From Pseudomonadota bacterium (lineage in GTDB: Bacteria; Pseudomonadota; Alphaproteobacteria; Caulobacterales; Caulobacteraceae), in assembly GCA_023451375.1 (NCBI GenBank), contig JAEXZS010000037.1, positions 22,416 through 86,415 on the forward strand: a stretch of 64,000 nt of DNA. The letters are read 5' to 3'. Position 1 is the stretch's first letter. Each line of letters starts with the position of its first letter. The notes below the pieces were generated by a model, which was given only the letters and a program-made list of their open reading frames with translations, ran no database searches and had not been told where the DNA came from. Both the position numbers and the translations under genes were made by a program. Shown here piece by piece: positions 1 to 8,456 of the stretch.

Positions 1-936
1 GAAGCCGCAGACGATGTTCCTGGCGAAGTCGGCGCCGATCTCGAAGAAGTCGGCCTCGTCCACCGTCTTCAGGATCAGTTCCTTCATGTCATAGGGCTGG
101 TTCGGATTGGCGGGGACCAGGGTGTCCAGCGAGGCCTCATCCCGCTCCGGCTCGTCATAGCTGTCGCGCACCGGCGGCTTTTCGCGGTTCGACAGGGGCA
201 GGAAGCCGATCAGGCGGCGGACTTCGGCCAGGGCCTCCAGATCGTTCTCGAACGCCCCGTCCGCCACGCCCGACCTGCCCGCATGGACGCGGGCGCCGCC
301 CAGGTCCTCGTGACTGACCACCTCGTTTGTGACGGTCTTCACCACGTCGGGGCCGGTGACGTACATGTAGGAGGTGTCCTTCACCATGAAGATGAAGTCG
401 GTGATGGCGGGTGAATAGACGTCGCCGCCCGCGCAGGGCCCCATGATCACGCTGATCTGGGGAATGACGCCGCTGGCCAGGGTGTTCTGCAGGAAGATGT
501 CGGCGTAGCCGGCCAGGCTCTCGACCCCTTCCTGAATGCGCGCGCCACCGGCGTCGAACAGGCCGATGATCGGCGCGCCCGTGGTCAGGGCCATCTTCTG
601 CAGCTTGACGATCTTGGCCGCGTGAGCGCCCGACAGGCTGCCGCCGAACACGGTGAAGTCCTTGGAGAAGACATACACCAGCCGCCCGCCGATGGTGCCG
701 CGCCCCGTCACCACACCGTCGCCGGGAATGCGCTGCTTCTCCATGCCGAAGTCATGGCTGCGGTGCTCCACGAACATGTCGGTCTCCTCGAAGGAGCCCT
801 CGTCCAGCAGCACGTCGATGCGTTCGCGCGCGGTCAGCTTGCCCTTGGCGTGCTGGGCGGCGATGCGCTTGTCGCCCCCGCCCTGTTTCGCGGCGGCGCG
901 GCGGCGCTCCAGTTCCTCGAGGATGGCTTGGCTCAT
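1..936 (-). CDS. pccB: Propionyl-CoA carboxylase beta subunit (carboxyltransferase), 3' end outside window
   Basis: This is the carboxyltransferase subunit of a biotin-dependent acyl-CoA carboxylase, which moves CO2 from biotin to propionyl-CoA to give methylmalonyl-CoA. The first 312 residues are visible, beginning MSQAILEELERRR; a full PccB is about 510 residues. Typical carboxyltransferase segments can be read: a GDGVVTGRG stretch, FSKDFTVFGGSL, GLFDAGGARIQEG and the oxyanion-hole GPCAGGDVYSPA region, followed by DFIFMVKDTSYMYVTGPDVVK, which favours propionyl- over acetyl-CoA carboxylases. It is divergent from the RamB/ScfR-type regulator gene, with TGCAAA-type motifs between them, so regulation by propionyl-CoA status is likely. 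The valine degradation cluster to the right makes its substrate. The family call is firm; substrate preference is inferred. Confidence 0.92.
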   Translation of the reverse strand, partial: MSQAILEELERRRAAAKQGGGDKRIAAQHAKGKLTARERIDVLLDEGSFEETDMFVEHRSHDFGMEKQRIPGDGVVTGRGTIGGRLVYVFSKDFTVFGGSLSGAHAAKIVKLQKMALTTGAPIIGLFDAGGARIQEGVESLAGYADIFLQNTLASGVIPQISVIMGPCAGGDVYSPAITDFIFMVKDTSYMYVTGPDVVKTVTNEVVSHEDLGGARVHAGRSGVADGAFENDLEALAEVRRLIGFLPLSNREKPPVRDSYDEPERDEASLDTLVPANPNQPYDMKELILKTVDEADFFEIGADFARNIVCGF

Positions 937-999
937 CGATCGGCGGACCTTTCCCTTATCATCGGCACTGGATTGGCCGGTTCATCGCAGCAAGGCAAA

Positions 1000-1070
1000 C
1001 GCAACTTTGCAAATCGTGCGGACCTGTGCGCAGTAGCAAAGCGATACCGCTCGATCTGCAAAACTGCGAA
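1000..1070. promoter_or_regulatory. Shared pccB/regulator control region with TTTGCAAA motifs
   Basis: The 133-bp divergent gap between pccB and the RamB/ScfR-like gene holds CAACTTTGCAAATCG (TTTGCAAA palindrome at 1006-1013), a GCAAAGCG at about 1036 and TGCAAAACTGCGAA at 1057-1070. AACTTTGCAAA closely resembles the RamB box of corynebacteria (established knowledge of that family), and the neighbouring gene is a RamB-family protein. An autoregulatory operator is therefore plausible but unproven here. Confidence 0.5.
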
Positions 1071-2494
1071 TGGCCGAAAAACTCTTTCTGGGCGCCAAGC
1101 TGCGCAAGCTCCGCGAGGCGCGCGGCTGGACGCTGGAGGCCTGCGCCGAGCGTCTGGGCCTATCGCCCTCCTATCTTTCGCAACTGGAGACGAACCAGCG
1201 CCCCGCCACCGCGCGCGTGCTGATCGCCCTGACGCGCGCCTTCCATGTCGACGCCAGCCTGTTCGACCTGGAGGGCGACGCCCGCCTGCTGGCTGACCTG
1301 CGCGAGGCGACCACCGACATCGCCGGCCAGGCCGAGCCGCCGACGGCCGCCGAGCTGAAGCAGGCCGTGGTGAACGCGCCGAAGCTGGCGCGACAGTTTC
1401 TGGCCCTGCACCAGACCTTCCGCCGCCTGGACGAGCGGGTGAAGGCGCTGGACGATCGTCTGGGCCGCGACGAGCAGCGGACGGCGGCGACCCTGCCCTA
1501 TGAAGAGGTGCGCGACTTCTTCCACTACCGCGACAACTATATCGACAGCCTGGACACGGCGGCGGAGATGCTGGCCGCCGGCCTGCCACGCGAGGGCCAG
1601 GTGGAGCGGTCGCTGGAGGCGGCGCTGGGTGACATCCACGGGGTGCGGGTCGTCACCGTCGGCGGGCAGGAGGCGCTGCGCCGCTATGATCCCATCAGCC
1701 GGATCCTGACGCTGGACGCCTGGCAGCCGGGCGCCACGCGCGCGTTTCAGATGGCGCACCAACTGGCCCTGCTGTCCTTTCGCGAGCAGATCGAGGCCGA
1801 GCTAGACCAGGCCGCCTTTCGAACCGAGGCGGCGCGGGACGTGGCGCGGGTAGGCCTGGCCAACTACGCCGCCGGCGCCCTGCTGCTGCCCTATCGGACC
1901 TTCCTTGAGGCGGCGCGGGCGGAGCGGCACGACATCGACCGGCTGCGAACGCGCTTTCAGGTCAGTTTCGAACAGGTCTGCCACCGGCTGTCGAACCTGC
2001 AGCGGCCGGGCTGGCGCGGCGTGCCGTTCTACTTCGCCCGCGTGGACATGGCCGGCAACATCACCAAGCGGCACAGCGCCACGCGCTTCCAGTTCGCCCG
2101 CTTCGGCGGCGCCTGCCCGCTGTGGAACGTGCACGAGGCCTTCGCCGCGCCGGACCGCATCGGCGTACAGCTGGCCGAGATGCCGGACGGGTCGCGCTAC
2201 ATCTCCATCGCCCGGAGCGTGTCCAAGCCCAGCGGCTCCTACCTCGCCAACGACCGGCGCTACGCCCTGTCGCTGGGCTGCGAGGTTGAGCATGCCTCGT
2301 CCCTGGTCTATGCGGCCGGCCTGGACCTGAACGGGCCGGCTGCGCGCATCGGCATCAGCTGTCGCATCTGCGAGCGCATCGATTGCACCCAGCGCGCCTT
2401 TCCGCCGATCGACCGCGCCCTGCATGTGCCCGAGAACGAACGCGACATCGTGCCCTATCGGCTGGACGGCGAAGCGGCGCCGTCCCGCTTTTGA
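1070..2494 (+). CDS. RamB/ScfR-type short-chain acyl-CoA metabolism regulator (XRE HTH + DUF2083)
   Basis: A 474-residue transcription factor. Residues about 5-62 form an XRE helix-turn-helix (LRKLREARGWTLEACAERLG then SPSYLSQLETNQRP). The middle (about 230-290) resembles the ImmA/IrrE peptidase-like domain, but the HExxH zinc motif is not intact (the corresponding segment reads QMAHQLALLS), so it is probably a sensor and not a protease. The C-terminal part carries the cysteine cluster SCRICERIDCTQRAFPP typical of the short-chain fatty acyl regulator family. Family members control glyoxylate-cycle and propionate genes. It is divergent from pccB, which fits this role. The start at ATG 1070 puts the helix-turn-helix at the very N terminus. 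Confidence 0.85.
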   Translation: MAEKLFLGAKLRKLREARGWTLEACAERLGLSPSYLSQLETNQRPATARVLIALTRAFHVDASLFDLEGDARLLADLREATTDIAGQAEPPTAAELKQAVVNAPKLARQFLALHQTFRRLDERVKALDDRLGRDEQRTAATLPYEEVRDFFHYRDNYIDSLDTAAEMLAAGLPREGQVERSLEAALGDIHGVRVVTVGGQEALRRYDPISRILTLDAWQPGATRAFQMAHQLALLSFREQIEAELDQAAFRTEAARDVARVGLANYAAGALLLPYRTFLEAARAERHDIDRLRTRFQVSFEQVCHRLSNLQRPGWRGVPFYFARVDMAGNITKRHSATRFQFARFGGACPLWNVHEAFAAPDRIGVQLAEMPDGSRYISIARSVSKPSGSYLANDRRYALSLGCEVEHASSLVYAAGLDLNGPAARIGISCRICERIDCTQRAFPPIDRALHVPENERDIVPYRLDGEAAPSRF

Positions 2495-2615
2495 CACATG
2501 AGCCGGTTTTCGTAACATTGGTTTGCAAGAGCATGAAGCGGCTGATTCGCTTGGGCTAATGTCGATTTCCGACATTGGCTGCTCAGCCGCCGCCGGAGCC
2601 GCCTCCTCCTCGCCC

Positions 2616-2999
2616 ATGAGCACCGCCGACCTGACCATCCTGCACGTCGATGACGACGCCGACATGCGCCACGTTACAGCCCTGTGCCTCAGCCGCGACG
2701 CCGGGGTCACGGTGGTGTCCGCCGAGTCGGGCCGCGAGGCGCTGGACCTGCTGCGGTCGGGCCTGCGGCCAGACGTGATCGTGCTGGATGTCTCCATGCC
2801 CGACATGGACGGTCCGGCCACGCTATCCGCGCTTCGCGATCTGGACGGACTGGAAGGCGCGCCGGTGGTCTTCCTGACCGGCAGGGCGGCGGAGCATGAG
2901 CGTCGGCGCTATCTGGCGCTCGGCGCAGCCTCGGTCATTCCCAAGCCTTTCGACCCATCGACCCTGGCCGACGACCTCCGCGCCGTCGCCCGCAGGTGA
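2616..2999 (+). CDS. Single-domain response regulator
   Basis: A 127-residue stand-alone receiver domain. It carries the acidic pocket D12-D13-D14, the phospho-acceptor D58 (VIVLDVSMPDMDG), T88 (VFLTGR) and K110 (VIPKPFDP), so the phosphorelay residues are complete. There is no output domain, so it should pass a signal to a partner protein or act by binding. The frame is open upstream to a TTG at 2523, and an ATG at 2559 would give a 31- or 19-residue extension with no receiver character; the ATG at 2616 fits the domain edge best. No kinase gene adjoins it. Confidence 0.8.
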   Translation: MSTADLTILHVDDDADMRHVTALCLSRDAGVTVVSAESGREALDLLRSGLRPDVIVLDVSMPDMDGPATLSALRDLDGLEGAPVVFLTGRAAEHERRRYLALGAASVIPKPFDPSTLADDLRAVARR

Positions 3000-3060
3000 C
3001 GGCGCTGGCGCGGGCCCGCGACGCCGCCTAGTCTTCCCTCGACTTAGCGCGGAGGGCGGC

Positions 3061-5388
3061 ATGCGACGGATCGGACTGGCGGCGGCGATAGTGGCGACGA
3101 TGTTGGCGGGCGGCGCGATCGCGCAGGCTCCAGCGACCCCATTCGACGCCGTCGATCCTTTCATCGGCACGGCCGGCAAGGGCCACACCTTCCCGGGCGC
3201 CGTCGCGCCGTTCGGCATGGTTCAGGTGAGCCCCGACACCGACATCAAGCCCTTCCGTCAGTCCTACGACTGGGCCTCGGGCTATCGCTACGATGACCCG
3301 ACCATCCTGGGCTTTTCCCACACCCACTTCTCCGGTTCGGGCCATTCGGACCTCGGCGACGTCCTGCTGACGCCGCTGTCGGGCGAGGTGAAGTGGGAGC
3401 CGGGCGAGGCGGACAAGCCCGGCTCGGGCTATCGCTCGCGCTACGACAAGGCGACCGAGACGGCTGAGCCCGGCTATTACGCCGTGAACCTGACCGACTC
3501 CGGCGTCCGTGCAGAGCTGACAACCGGAACACGCGTCGGCCTGCATCGCTACAGCTTCCCGGCGGGACAGTCGGCGCACGTGCTGCTCGATTTCCGTCGG
3601 TCCATCTACGATTATCCGGGCAAGGTGCTGTGGTCCCGCATCCGGCTGCGGCCCGACGGCACGGTGACGGGGTTCCGCGAAACGCGCGGCTGGGCCCCTG
3701 CCCGCCAGCTCTATTTCGCCATGCGTTTCTCGCGGCCGATGACCGGTCACGCGATCAAGAACACCGAGACGGACATCCCCTACAACGGCTTCCGGCAGCC
3801 GGGCCACGCGCCCGAGAACAAGACGGTTTTGGAGGGCCGGGCGCTGGAGGCCGCCTTTGACTTCGGCGTGCTGGACGAGCCGTTGCTGGTCAAGGTCGCC
3901 ATCTCCACGGTCGACGAGGAAGGCGCGATCCGCAATCTGGACAGCGAGGGCGGCGATTTCGACTTCGACGGCCTTCGCGCCTCGACCCGTGCCGCCTGGG
4001 AACAGGCCTTGGGCGCCGTCGACATCGACGCGTCCGAGGACATGCGGACCAGCCTCTACACCGCCCTCTATCACGCCCTCATCGCCCCCAGCGTCTCGGG
4101 CGACGTGGACGGCCGTTATCGCGGGCCGGACAACCAGGTGCACACCGCCGACGGCTTCACCTTCCACTCGTCGTTTTCGTTGTGGGATACCTTCCGCGCC
4201 GAACATCCGCTGCTGACCCTGGTCCAGCCCGAGCAGCGGAACGCCGACATGATCAACTCCCTGCTGGCATCCCAGCAGGCCAGCCCCCACGGCGTCCTGC
4301 CGGTCTGGCAGTTCTCCGGCCAGGAGACCTGGACCATGATCGGCTATCACGCCGTGCCGGTGATCGCCGATGCGTGGCTGAATGGGCTGCGGGGCTTCGA
4401 CGGAAACGCGGCGCTAGACGCCATGATCGCCAGCGCGACCTACCGGCCTTACGGCGGCCTGGGCGACTATATCGACCTGGGCTACGTCCCCATCGACCGC
4501 GAGCCCGAGGCGGCGTCAAAAACCGTGGAATACGCCTATGACGACTGGACCATCGCTCGCATGGCGCGGTCGCTGGGCCGGAACGATGTCGCCGAGACGT
4601 TCGAGCGGCGCGCTGGCTTCTGGCGGAACACCTTCGACCCCGAAACCGGCTTCGTCCGCGCCCGCAAGAGCGACGGGACCTTCCGCGAACCCTTCGACCC
4701 GGTCGCGATCAACTATGGCTCGGACTACACCGAGGGCAACGCCTGGCAATATTCCTGGTTCGCGCCCCAGGATCTCGGCGGCCTCGTCGGCGCCATGGGC
4801 GGGGATCAGGCGACGGTCGCCAAGCTGGACGCCATGTTCGACTACGACAACACGGGCCTGGACTATTCCCACGCCGAGGACATCGCCGGCCTGATCGGCC
4901 AGTACATCCACGGCAACGAGCCCAGCCACCACACGGCCTACATGTACGTGTACGCGGGCCAGCCCTGGCGCACCCAGGAGCGGCTGAAACAGATCGTCGA
5001 GACCCAGTACAAGACCACGCCCGATGGCCTCGCCGGCAACGACGATCTGGGCCAGATGTCGGCCTGGCTGATGTTCACGGCGCTGGGCTTCTATCCGGTG
5101 ACGCCGGGCTCGAACGAATACGTGGTCGGCCGTCCTTTCATCGACCGCGCCACGCTGAACCTGCCGAACGGGCGCAAGTTCACGGTGCGGGCCGAAGGCC
5201 TGTCGGACGACAACCCCTACGTCGGCTCCGTCACGCTGAACGGCCGACCGTTGGATCGATCCGTCGTGACGCACGAGCAGATCATGGCCGGCGGCGAACT
5301 GGCGTTCACGATGAGCGCCGAGCCGAACCGGACATGGGCCGCGGCGCCCGACGCCCGGCCCTATTCGATGACGCCCTACCCGCGCTGA
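3061..5388 (+). CDS. Secreted glycoside hydrolase family 92 alpha-mannosidase
   Basis: A 775-residue exported enzyme. The signal peptide is residues 1-22 (MRRIGLAAAIVATML then AGGAIAQA). The start at ATG 3061 gives a normal signal peptide and has GGAGGG just upstream; the longer open frame from 2896 does not. Family GH92 landmarks are all present: FIGTAGKGHTFPGA near the N terminus, HTHFSGSGHSDLGD, SLWDTFRAEHPLL, FSGQETWTMIGYHA, YTEGNAWQYSWF, GNEPSHHTAYMY and GNDDLGQMSAWLMF with the acidic residues used by these calcium-dependent, inverting exo-alpha-mannosidases. Linkage specificity cannot be read from sequence. It stands alone, convergent with the thiolase gene five bases away, and has no LacI-type operator in front. 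Confidence 0.9.
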   Translation: MRRIGLAAAIVATMLAGGAIAQAPATPFDAVDPFIGTAGKGHTFPGAVAPFGMVQVSPDTDIKPFRQSYDWASGYRYDDPTILGFSHTHFSGSGHSDLGDVLLTPLSGEVKWEPGEADKPGSGYRSRYDKATETAEPGYYAVNLTDSGVRAELTTGTRVGLHRYSFPAGQSAHVLLDFRRSIYDYPGKVLWSRIRLRPDGTVTGFRETRGWAPARQLYFAMRFSRPMTGHAIKNTETDIPYNGFRQPGHAPENKTVLEGRALEAAFDFGVLDEPLLVKVAISTVDEEGAIRNLDSEGGDFDFDGLRASTRAAWEQALGAVDIDASEDMRTSLYTALYHALIAPSVSGDVDGRYRGPDNQVHTADGFTFHSSFSLWDTFRAEHPLLTLVQPEQRNADMINSLLASQQASPHGVLPVWQFSGQETWTMIGYHAVPVIADAWLNGLRGFDGNAALDAMIASATYRPYGGLGDYIDLGYVPIDREPEAASKTVEYAYDDWTIARMARSLGRNDVAETFERRAGFWRNTFDPETGFVRARKSDGTFREPFDPVAINYGSDYTEGNAWQYSWFAPQDLGGLVGAMGGDQATVAKLDAMFDYDNTGLDYSHAEDIAGLIGQYIHGNEPSHHTAYMYVYAGQPWRTQERLKQIVETQYKTTPDGLAGNDDLGQMSAWLMFTALGFYPVTPGSNEYVVGRPFIDRATLNLPNGRKFTVRAEGLSDDNPYVGSVTLNGRPLDRSVVTHEQIMAGGELAFTMSAEPNRTWAAAPDARPYSMTPYPR

Positions 5389-5392
5389 GGCG

Positions 5393-6580
5393 TCAGACCA
5401 GTTCGACGCCCATCGCCGTGGCCTCGCCGCCGCCGATGCAAAGGGCGGCCATGCCCCTGGTCTTGCCGCGCGCCCTCAGCGCCGACAGCAGGGTCGTCAG
5501 CACCCGCGCCCCCGAGGCGCCCAGCGGGTGGCCTAGGGCGCAGGCGCCGCCGTTGACGTTGATCTTGTCGTGCGGGATGCCGAGCTCCTGCATGGCGATC
5601 ATCGGCACCACGGCGAAGGCCTCGTTCACCTCCCACAGGTCGACATCGTCGGCGGTCCATCCCGCCCTATCCAGCGCCTTGCGCAGCGCGAAGACCGGGG
5701 CGGTGGTGAACAGGCTGGGCTCATGCGCATGGGCGGCCTGGCTGACCACGCGGGCGACCGGCGTAAGGCCCAGCGCATCCGCCGTCGACTGGCGCATCAT
5801 CACCAGGGCGGCGGCGCCGTCCGAGATCGAGGCGGCCGAGGCGGCGGTGATAGTGCCGTCCTTGCCGAAGGCGGGCTTCAGGTTCGGGATTTTCGACGGA
5901 TCGGACTTGGTCGGCTGCTCGTCGCGATCGACCGTGACCACGCCCTTGCGCGTCTTCACCTCGACCGGAACGATCTCGGCGTCGAAGCCGCCGCTGTCCT
6001 GCGCCGCCTTGGCGCGGCCGGCGCTGGCGGTCGCATAGGCGTCCTGCTGTTCGCGCGTGAACTGATAGACCTGGGCCGTGTCCTCGGCGAACTGCCCCAT
6101 CAGCTTGCCGGGATTGTAGGCGTCCTCCAGCCCGTCCAGATACATGCTGTCCGAGATGACGTCGTGGCCGATGCGCGCGCCGCCGCGGTGTTTCTGCATC
6201 AGGTAGGGGGCGTTAGTCATCGACTCCATGCCGCCCGCCACGATGACCTCGGCCGAACCCGCCAGCAGCGCATCACGCGCCATCATCGCCGCCTGCATGC
6301 CCGATCCGCACATCTTGTTGATGGTCGTGGCCTCGGTCACGACCGGAAGGCCGGCGCCCATGCCCGCCTGTCGAGCCGGCGCCTGGCCCAGGCCCGCCGG
6401 CAGGACGCAGCCCATGATGATCTGCTCGACCTTCTCCGGCGCCAGGCCGGCGCGCTCCAGCGCCGCCTTCACCGCAGCCGCACCCAGATCGGTGGCCTTG
6501 GCGTCGGACAGCGCGCCCTGGAAACCGCCCATCGGCGTGCGGGCGTAGGAGACGATGACGACGGGATCGGACGCGGACAT
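5393..6580 (-). CDS. Acetyl-CoA acyltransferase (thiolase)
   Basis: A 395-residue thiolase. It has the acyl-enzyme cysteine C91 in NKMCGSGMQAAM, the active-site histidine H351 in GGACALGHPLGASGAR and the second cysteine C381 in CIGGGEATAM. Length and motifs fit biosynthetic/degradative acetyl-CoA C-acetyltransferases (about 390 residues), which cleave or condense acetoacetyl-CoA. The start is the ATG at 6578-6580 (MSASDPVVIVSYARTP); the longer open frame adds a low-complexity leader. It is the last gene of the collinear minus-strand acyl-CoA degradation cluster, 62 bp behind the flavin reductase fusion gene. Whether it acts on acetoacetyl-CoA or on branched 3-ketoacyl-CoA is not decidable here. 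Confidence 0.9.
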   Translation of the reverse strand: MSASDPVVIVSYARTPMGGFQGALSDAKATDLGAAAVKAALERAGLAPEKVEQIIMGCVLPAGLGQAPARQAGMGAGLPVVTEATTINKMCGSGMQAAMMARDALLAGSAEVIVAGGMESMTNAPYLMQKHRGGARIGHDVISDSMYLDGLEDAYNPGKLMGQFAEDTAQVYQFTREQQDAYATASAGRAKAAQDSGGFDAEIVPVEVKTRKGVVTVDRDEQPTKSDPSKIPNLKPAFGKDGTITAASAASISDGAAALVMMRQSTADALGLTPVARVVSQAAHAHEPSLFTTAPVFALRKALDRAGWTADDVDLWEVNEAFAVVPMIAMQELGIPHDKINVNGGACALGHPLGASGARVLTTLLSALRARGKTRGMAALCIGGGEATAMGVELV

Positions 6581-6642
6581 GACGGTTTCCTCTTGGTCTT
6601 GCCGCACAGATAGTGCGTGGAAGTCAGGGTGAACAGGGCGGC

Positions 6643-7596
6643 TTAGGCGAAGTGCAGCCGGCGGTACTTGCCCCGGAAATACAGCAGCGGATCGCGGCGC
6701 GGCTCGAACCGCGCCCGTAGCACCCGGCCGATGAAGACCAGATGGTCGCCCGCCTCCACCACCTCGTGGGTGGCGCATTCAAAGCTGGCCAGAGAGCCGG
6801 ACAGCACGGGCGCGCCGGTGTCCCAGCTCTCCCATGCCACGCCCTGGAACCGGTCCTGGGCGGAGCGGGCGAAAACGCCGGAGGTCGGCTGCTGGCCAAT
6901 GTGCAGCACGTTGATGGCGAAGTGTTCGGCCGCTCGGAAGCGCTCCAGATTGCCGGACGACTTGGCCAGGCAGAACAGGATCAGCGGCGGGTCCAGCGAC
7001 ACGGCGGTGAAGGAGTTGGCGGTCAGGCCGATCGGCAGGCCCGCGTCATCCCGCGTCGTCACCACCGTCACGCCGGTGGCGAAACACCCCAGGGCGTCGC
7101 GCAAGGTCCGGGCGTCGGAGCCGGAGTGATAGACCAGCGCTTCGCGGGGCGCGTTCTCTTCCAGGAAGCCGACAAGCGCGGTGTCGAAGGTCTCGACGGG
7201 GTCGGCGCCCGCGAAGGGGTCGATAGCCAGAACCGGCGCGCCGAACGTCTCGAACTCGGTCGGTGTCGGCCCGGCTACGATGACCGCCGCCGCCAGAGAC
7301 GGCCCCTTGGCGGCCAAGGCGTGCGAAAGCAGTTTTACGTCCTCGGCCGCGCACAGCACCGACGGCCGTGACGCCATCTCCGTCAACAGCCGGCGCAGGG
7401 CCACGGAGGCCAGCCCCGGCTCCAAGCGTTCCAGTTCCGGCGCGATCACATGGCGCCCCGCCTCCACCAGAGCTTTCACCGAGGCGCGCCAGTCGGCTGA
7501 CAGCCGCTCGCGCGGGCCGACCAGAACCACCACGGGATCGTCGGCATCGCCCCAGGACTCGACGTCCAGTTCCATGATGGCCAGCGGCGAAGACAT
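6643..7596 (-). CDS. Fusion of degenerate alpha/beta-hydrolase-like domain with flavin reductase domain
   Basis: A 317-residue protein of two parts. Residues about 1-150 (VVVLVGPRERLSADWRAS..., HVIAPELE, VLAIDPFAG) look like the beta strands and loops of an alpha/beta-hydrolase, but no GxSxG nucleophile elbow is seen, so this half is probably not a working esterase. Residues about 156-317 are a flavin reductase/FMN-binding split barrel (LGCFATGVTVVTTRD, ANSFTAVSLDPPLILF, FAINVLH, HLVFIGRVL), the partner type that supplies reduced FMN to monooxygenases. No monooxygenase is encoded nearby. It sits between enoyl-CoA hydratase and thiolase in the valine cluster, so a role in acyl-CoA catabolism is suggested only by position. 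Confidence 0.75.
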   Translation of the reverse strand: MSSPLAIMELDVESWGDADDPVVVLVGPRERLSADWRASVKALVEAGRHVIAPELERLEPGLASVALRRLLTEMASRPSVLCAAEDVKLLSHALAAKGPSLAAAVIVAGPTPTEFETFGAPVLAIDPFAGADPVETFDTALVGFLEENAPREALVYHSGSDARTLRDALGCFATGVTVVTTRDDAGLPIGLTANSFTAVSLDPPLILFCLAKSSGNLERFRAAEHFAINVLHIGQQPTSGVFARSAQDRFQGVAWESWDTGAPVLSGSLASFECATHEVVEAGDHLVFIGRVLRARFEPRRDPLLYFRGKYRRLHFA

Positions 7597-7667
7597 GAAG
7601 GCGTGAGCGTCCGGATCGGCGAAAGGTCGGTCCTATTAAGGCGTTCGGCGCGTCCGACGCCAGCGGC

Positions 7668-8456
7668 TCAACGTCCCTTGAAGTCTGGCTTCCGCTTTTC
7701 GACGAAGGCGGACATGCCCTCCTTCTGGTCGTCGAAGGCGAACAGGCTGTGGAACAGGCGGCGCTCGAACCGCACGCCCTCGGTCAGGGTCGTCTCCAGC
7801 GCGACATTGACCATCTCCTTGTTCATCATCACCGCCAGCGGGCTCTGCGACGCAATCTTCGCCGCCGCCGCCCGCGCCTCGTCCAGCAGGGCGTCCGGCG
7901 CGACGACGCGGCTGACCAGACCCGCCCGCTCGGCCTCGGCCGCATCCATCATTCGCGCGGTCAGGATCATGTCCATCGCCTTGGACTTGCCCACCAGCCG
8001 CGTCAGCCGCTGCGAACCGCCAATGCCCGGCGCGACGCCCAGGTTGATCTCCGGCTGGCCGAACTTCGCCGTCTCCGACGCGATGATGAAGTCGCACAGC
8101 ATGGCCAGCTCGCATCCGCCCCCAAGCGCATAGCCCGACACCGCCGCGATGATCGGCTTCCTGAAGCGCGTGATCCGGTCATGGCCCAAGGCGAAGAAAT
8201 TGCCCTTGAACATGTCGGCATAGGACTGGTCCGCCATCTCCTTGATGTCGGCGCCGGCGGCGAAGGCCTTGGCCGATCCGGTCAGGATCAGGCAGCGCAC
8301 GCTGTCGTCGCCCTCGACCGCATCCAGAAAGGCCGCCAGTTCGCCGAACAAGGTCGAGTTCAGCGCGTTCAGCGCCTCGGGCCGGTTCAGGGTGACGACG
8401 GCGTATCCGTCTTCGTGGCGCTCGATCAGCAGGGTCGAATAGGCGTCGCCCATCAT
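7668..8456 (-). CDS. Enoyl-CoA hydratase
   Basis: A 262-residue crotonase-family hydratase that adds water to 2-enoyl-CoA; in the context of valine breakdown the substrate would be methacrylyl-CoA. The oxyanion-hole segment AFAAGADIKEM (about 64-74) and both catalytic glutamates, E116 (GGGCELAM) and E136 (GQPEINLG), are present, which separates it from isomerases and the hydrolase paralogue upstream. Two in-frame ATG codons (8456 and 8453) are possible starts; the first overlaps the stop of mmsB by four bases (ATGA), indicating translational coupling. Length is standard for the family (about 260). Confidence 0.92.
   Translation of the reverse strand: MMGDAYSTLLIERHEDGYAVVTLNRPEALNALNSTLFGELAAFLDAVEGDDSVRCLILTGSAKAFAAGADIKEMADQSYADMFKGNFFALGHDRITRFRKPIIAAVSGYALGGGCELAMLCDFIIASETAKFGQPEINLGVAPGIGGSQRLTRLVGKSKAMDMILTARMMDAAEAERAGLVSRVVAPDALLDEARAAAAKIASQSPLAVMMNKEMVNVALETTLTEGVRFERRLFHSLFAFDDQKEGMSAFVEKRKPDFKGR

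Noticed and set aside
2896..3060. N-terminal extension of the GH92 enzyme
   Set aside because: The added 55 residues overlap the response-regulator gene in another frame and would bury the obvious signal peptide that begins at 3061.
7637..7664. Hairpin between enoyl-CoA hydratase and the flavin reductase fusion gene
   Set aside because: The GGCGTTCG/CGACGCC arms pair imperfectly and no T-run follows, so it gives no firm reason to split the operon.
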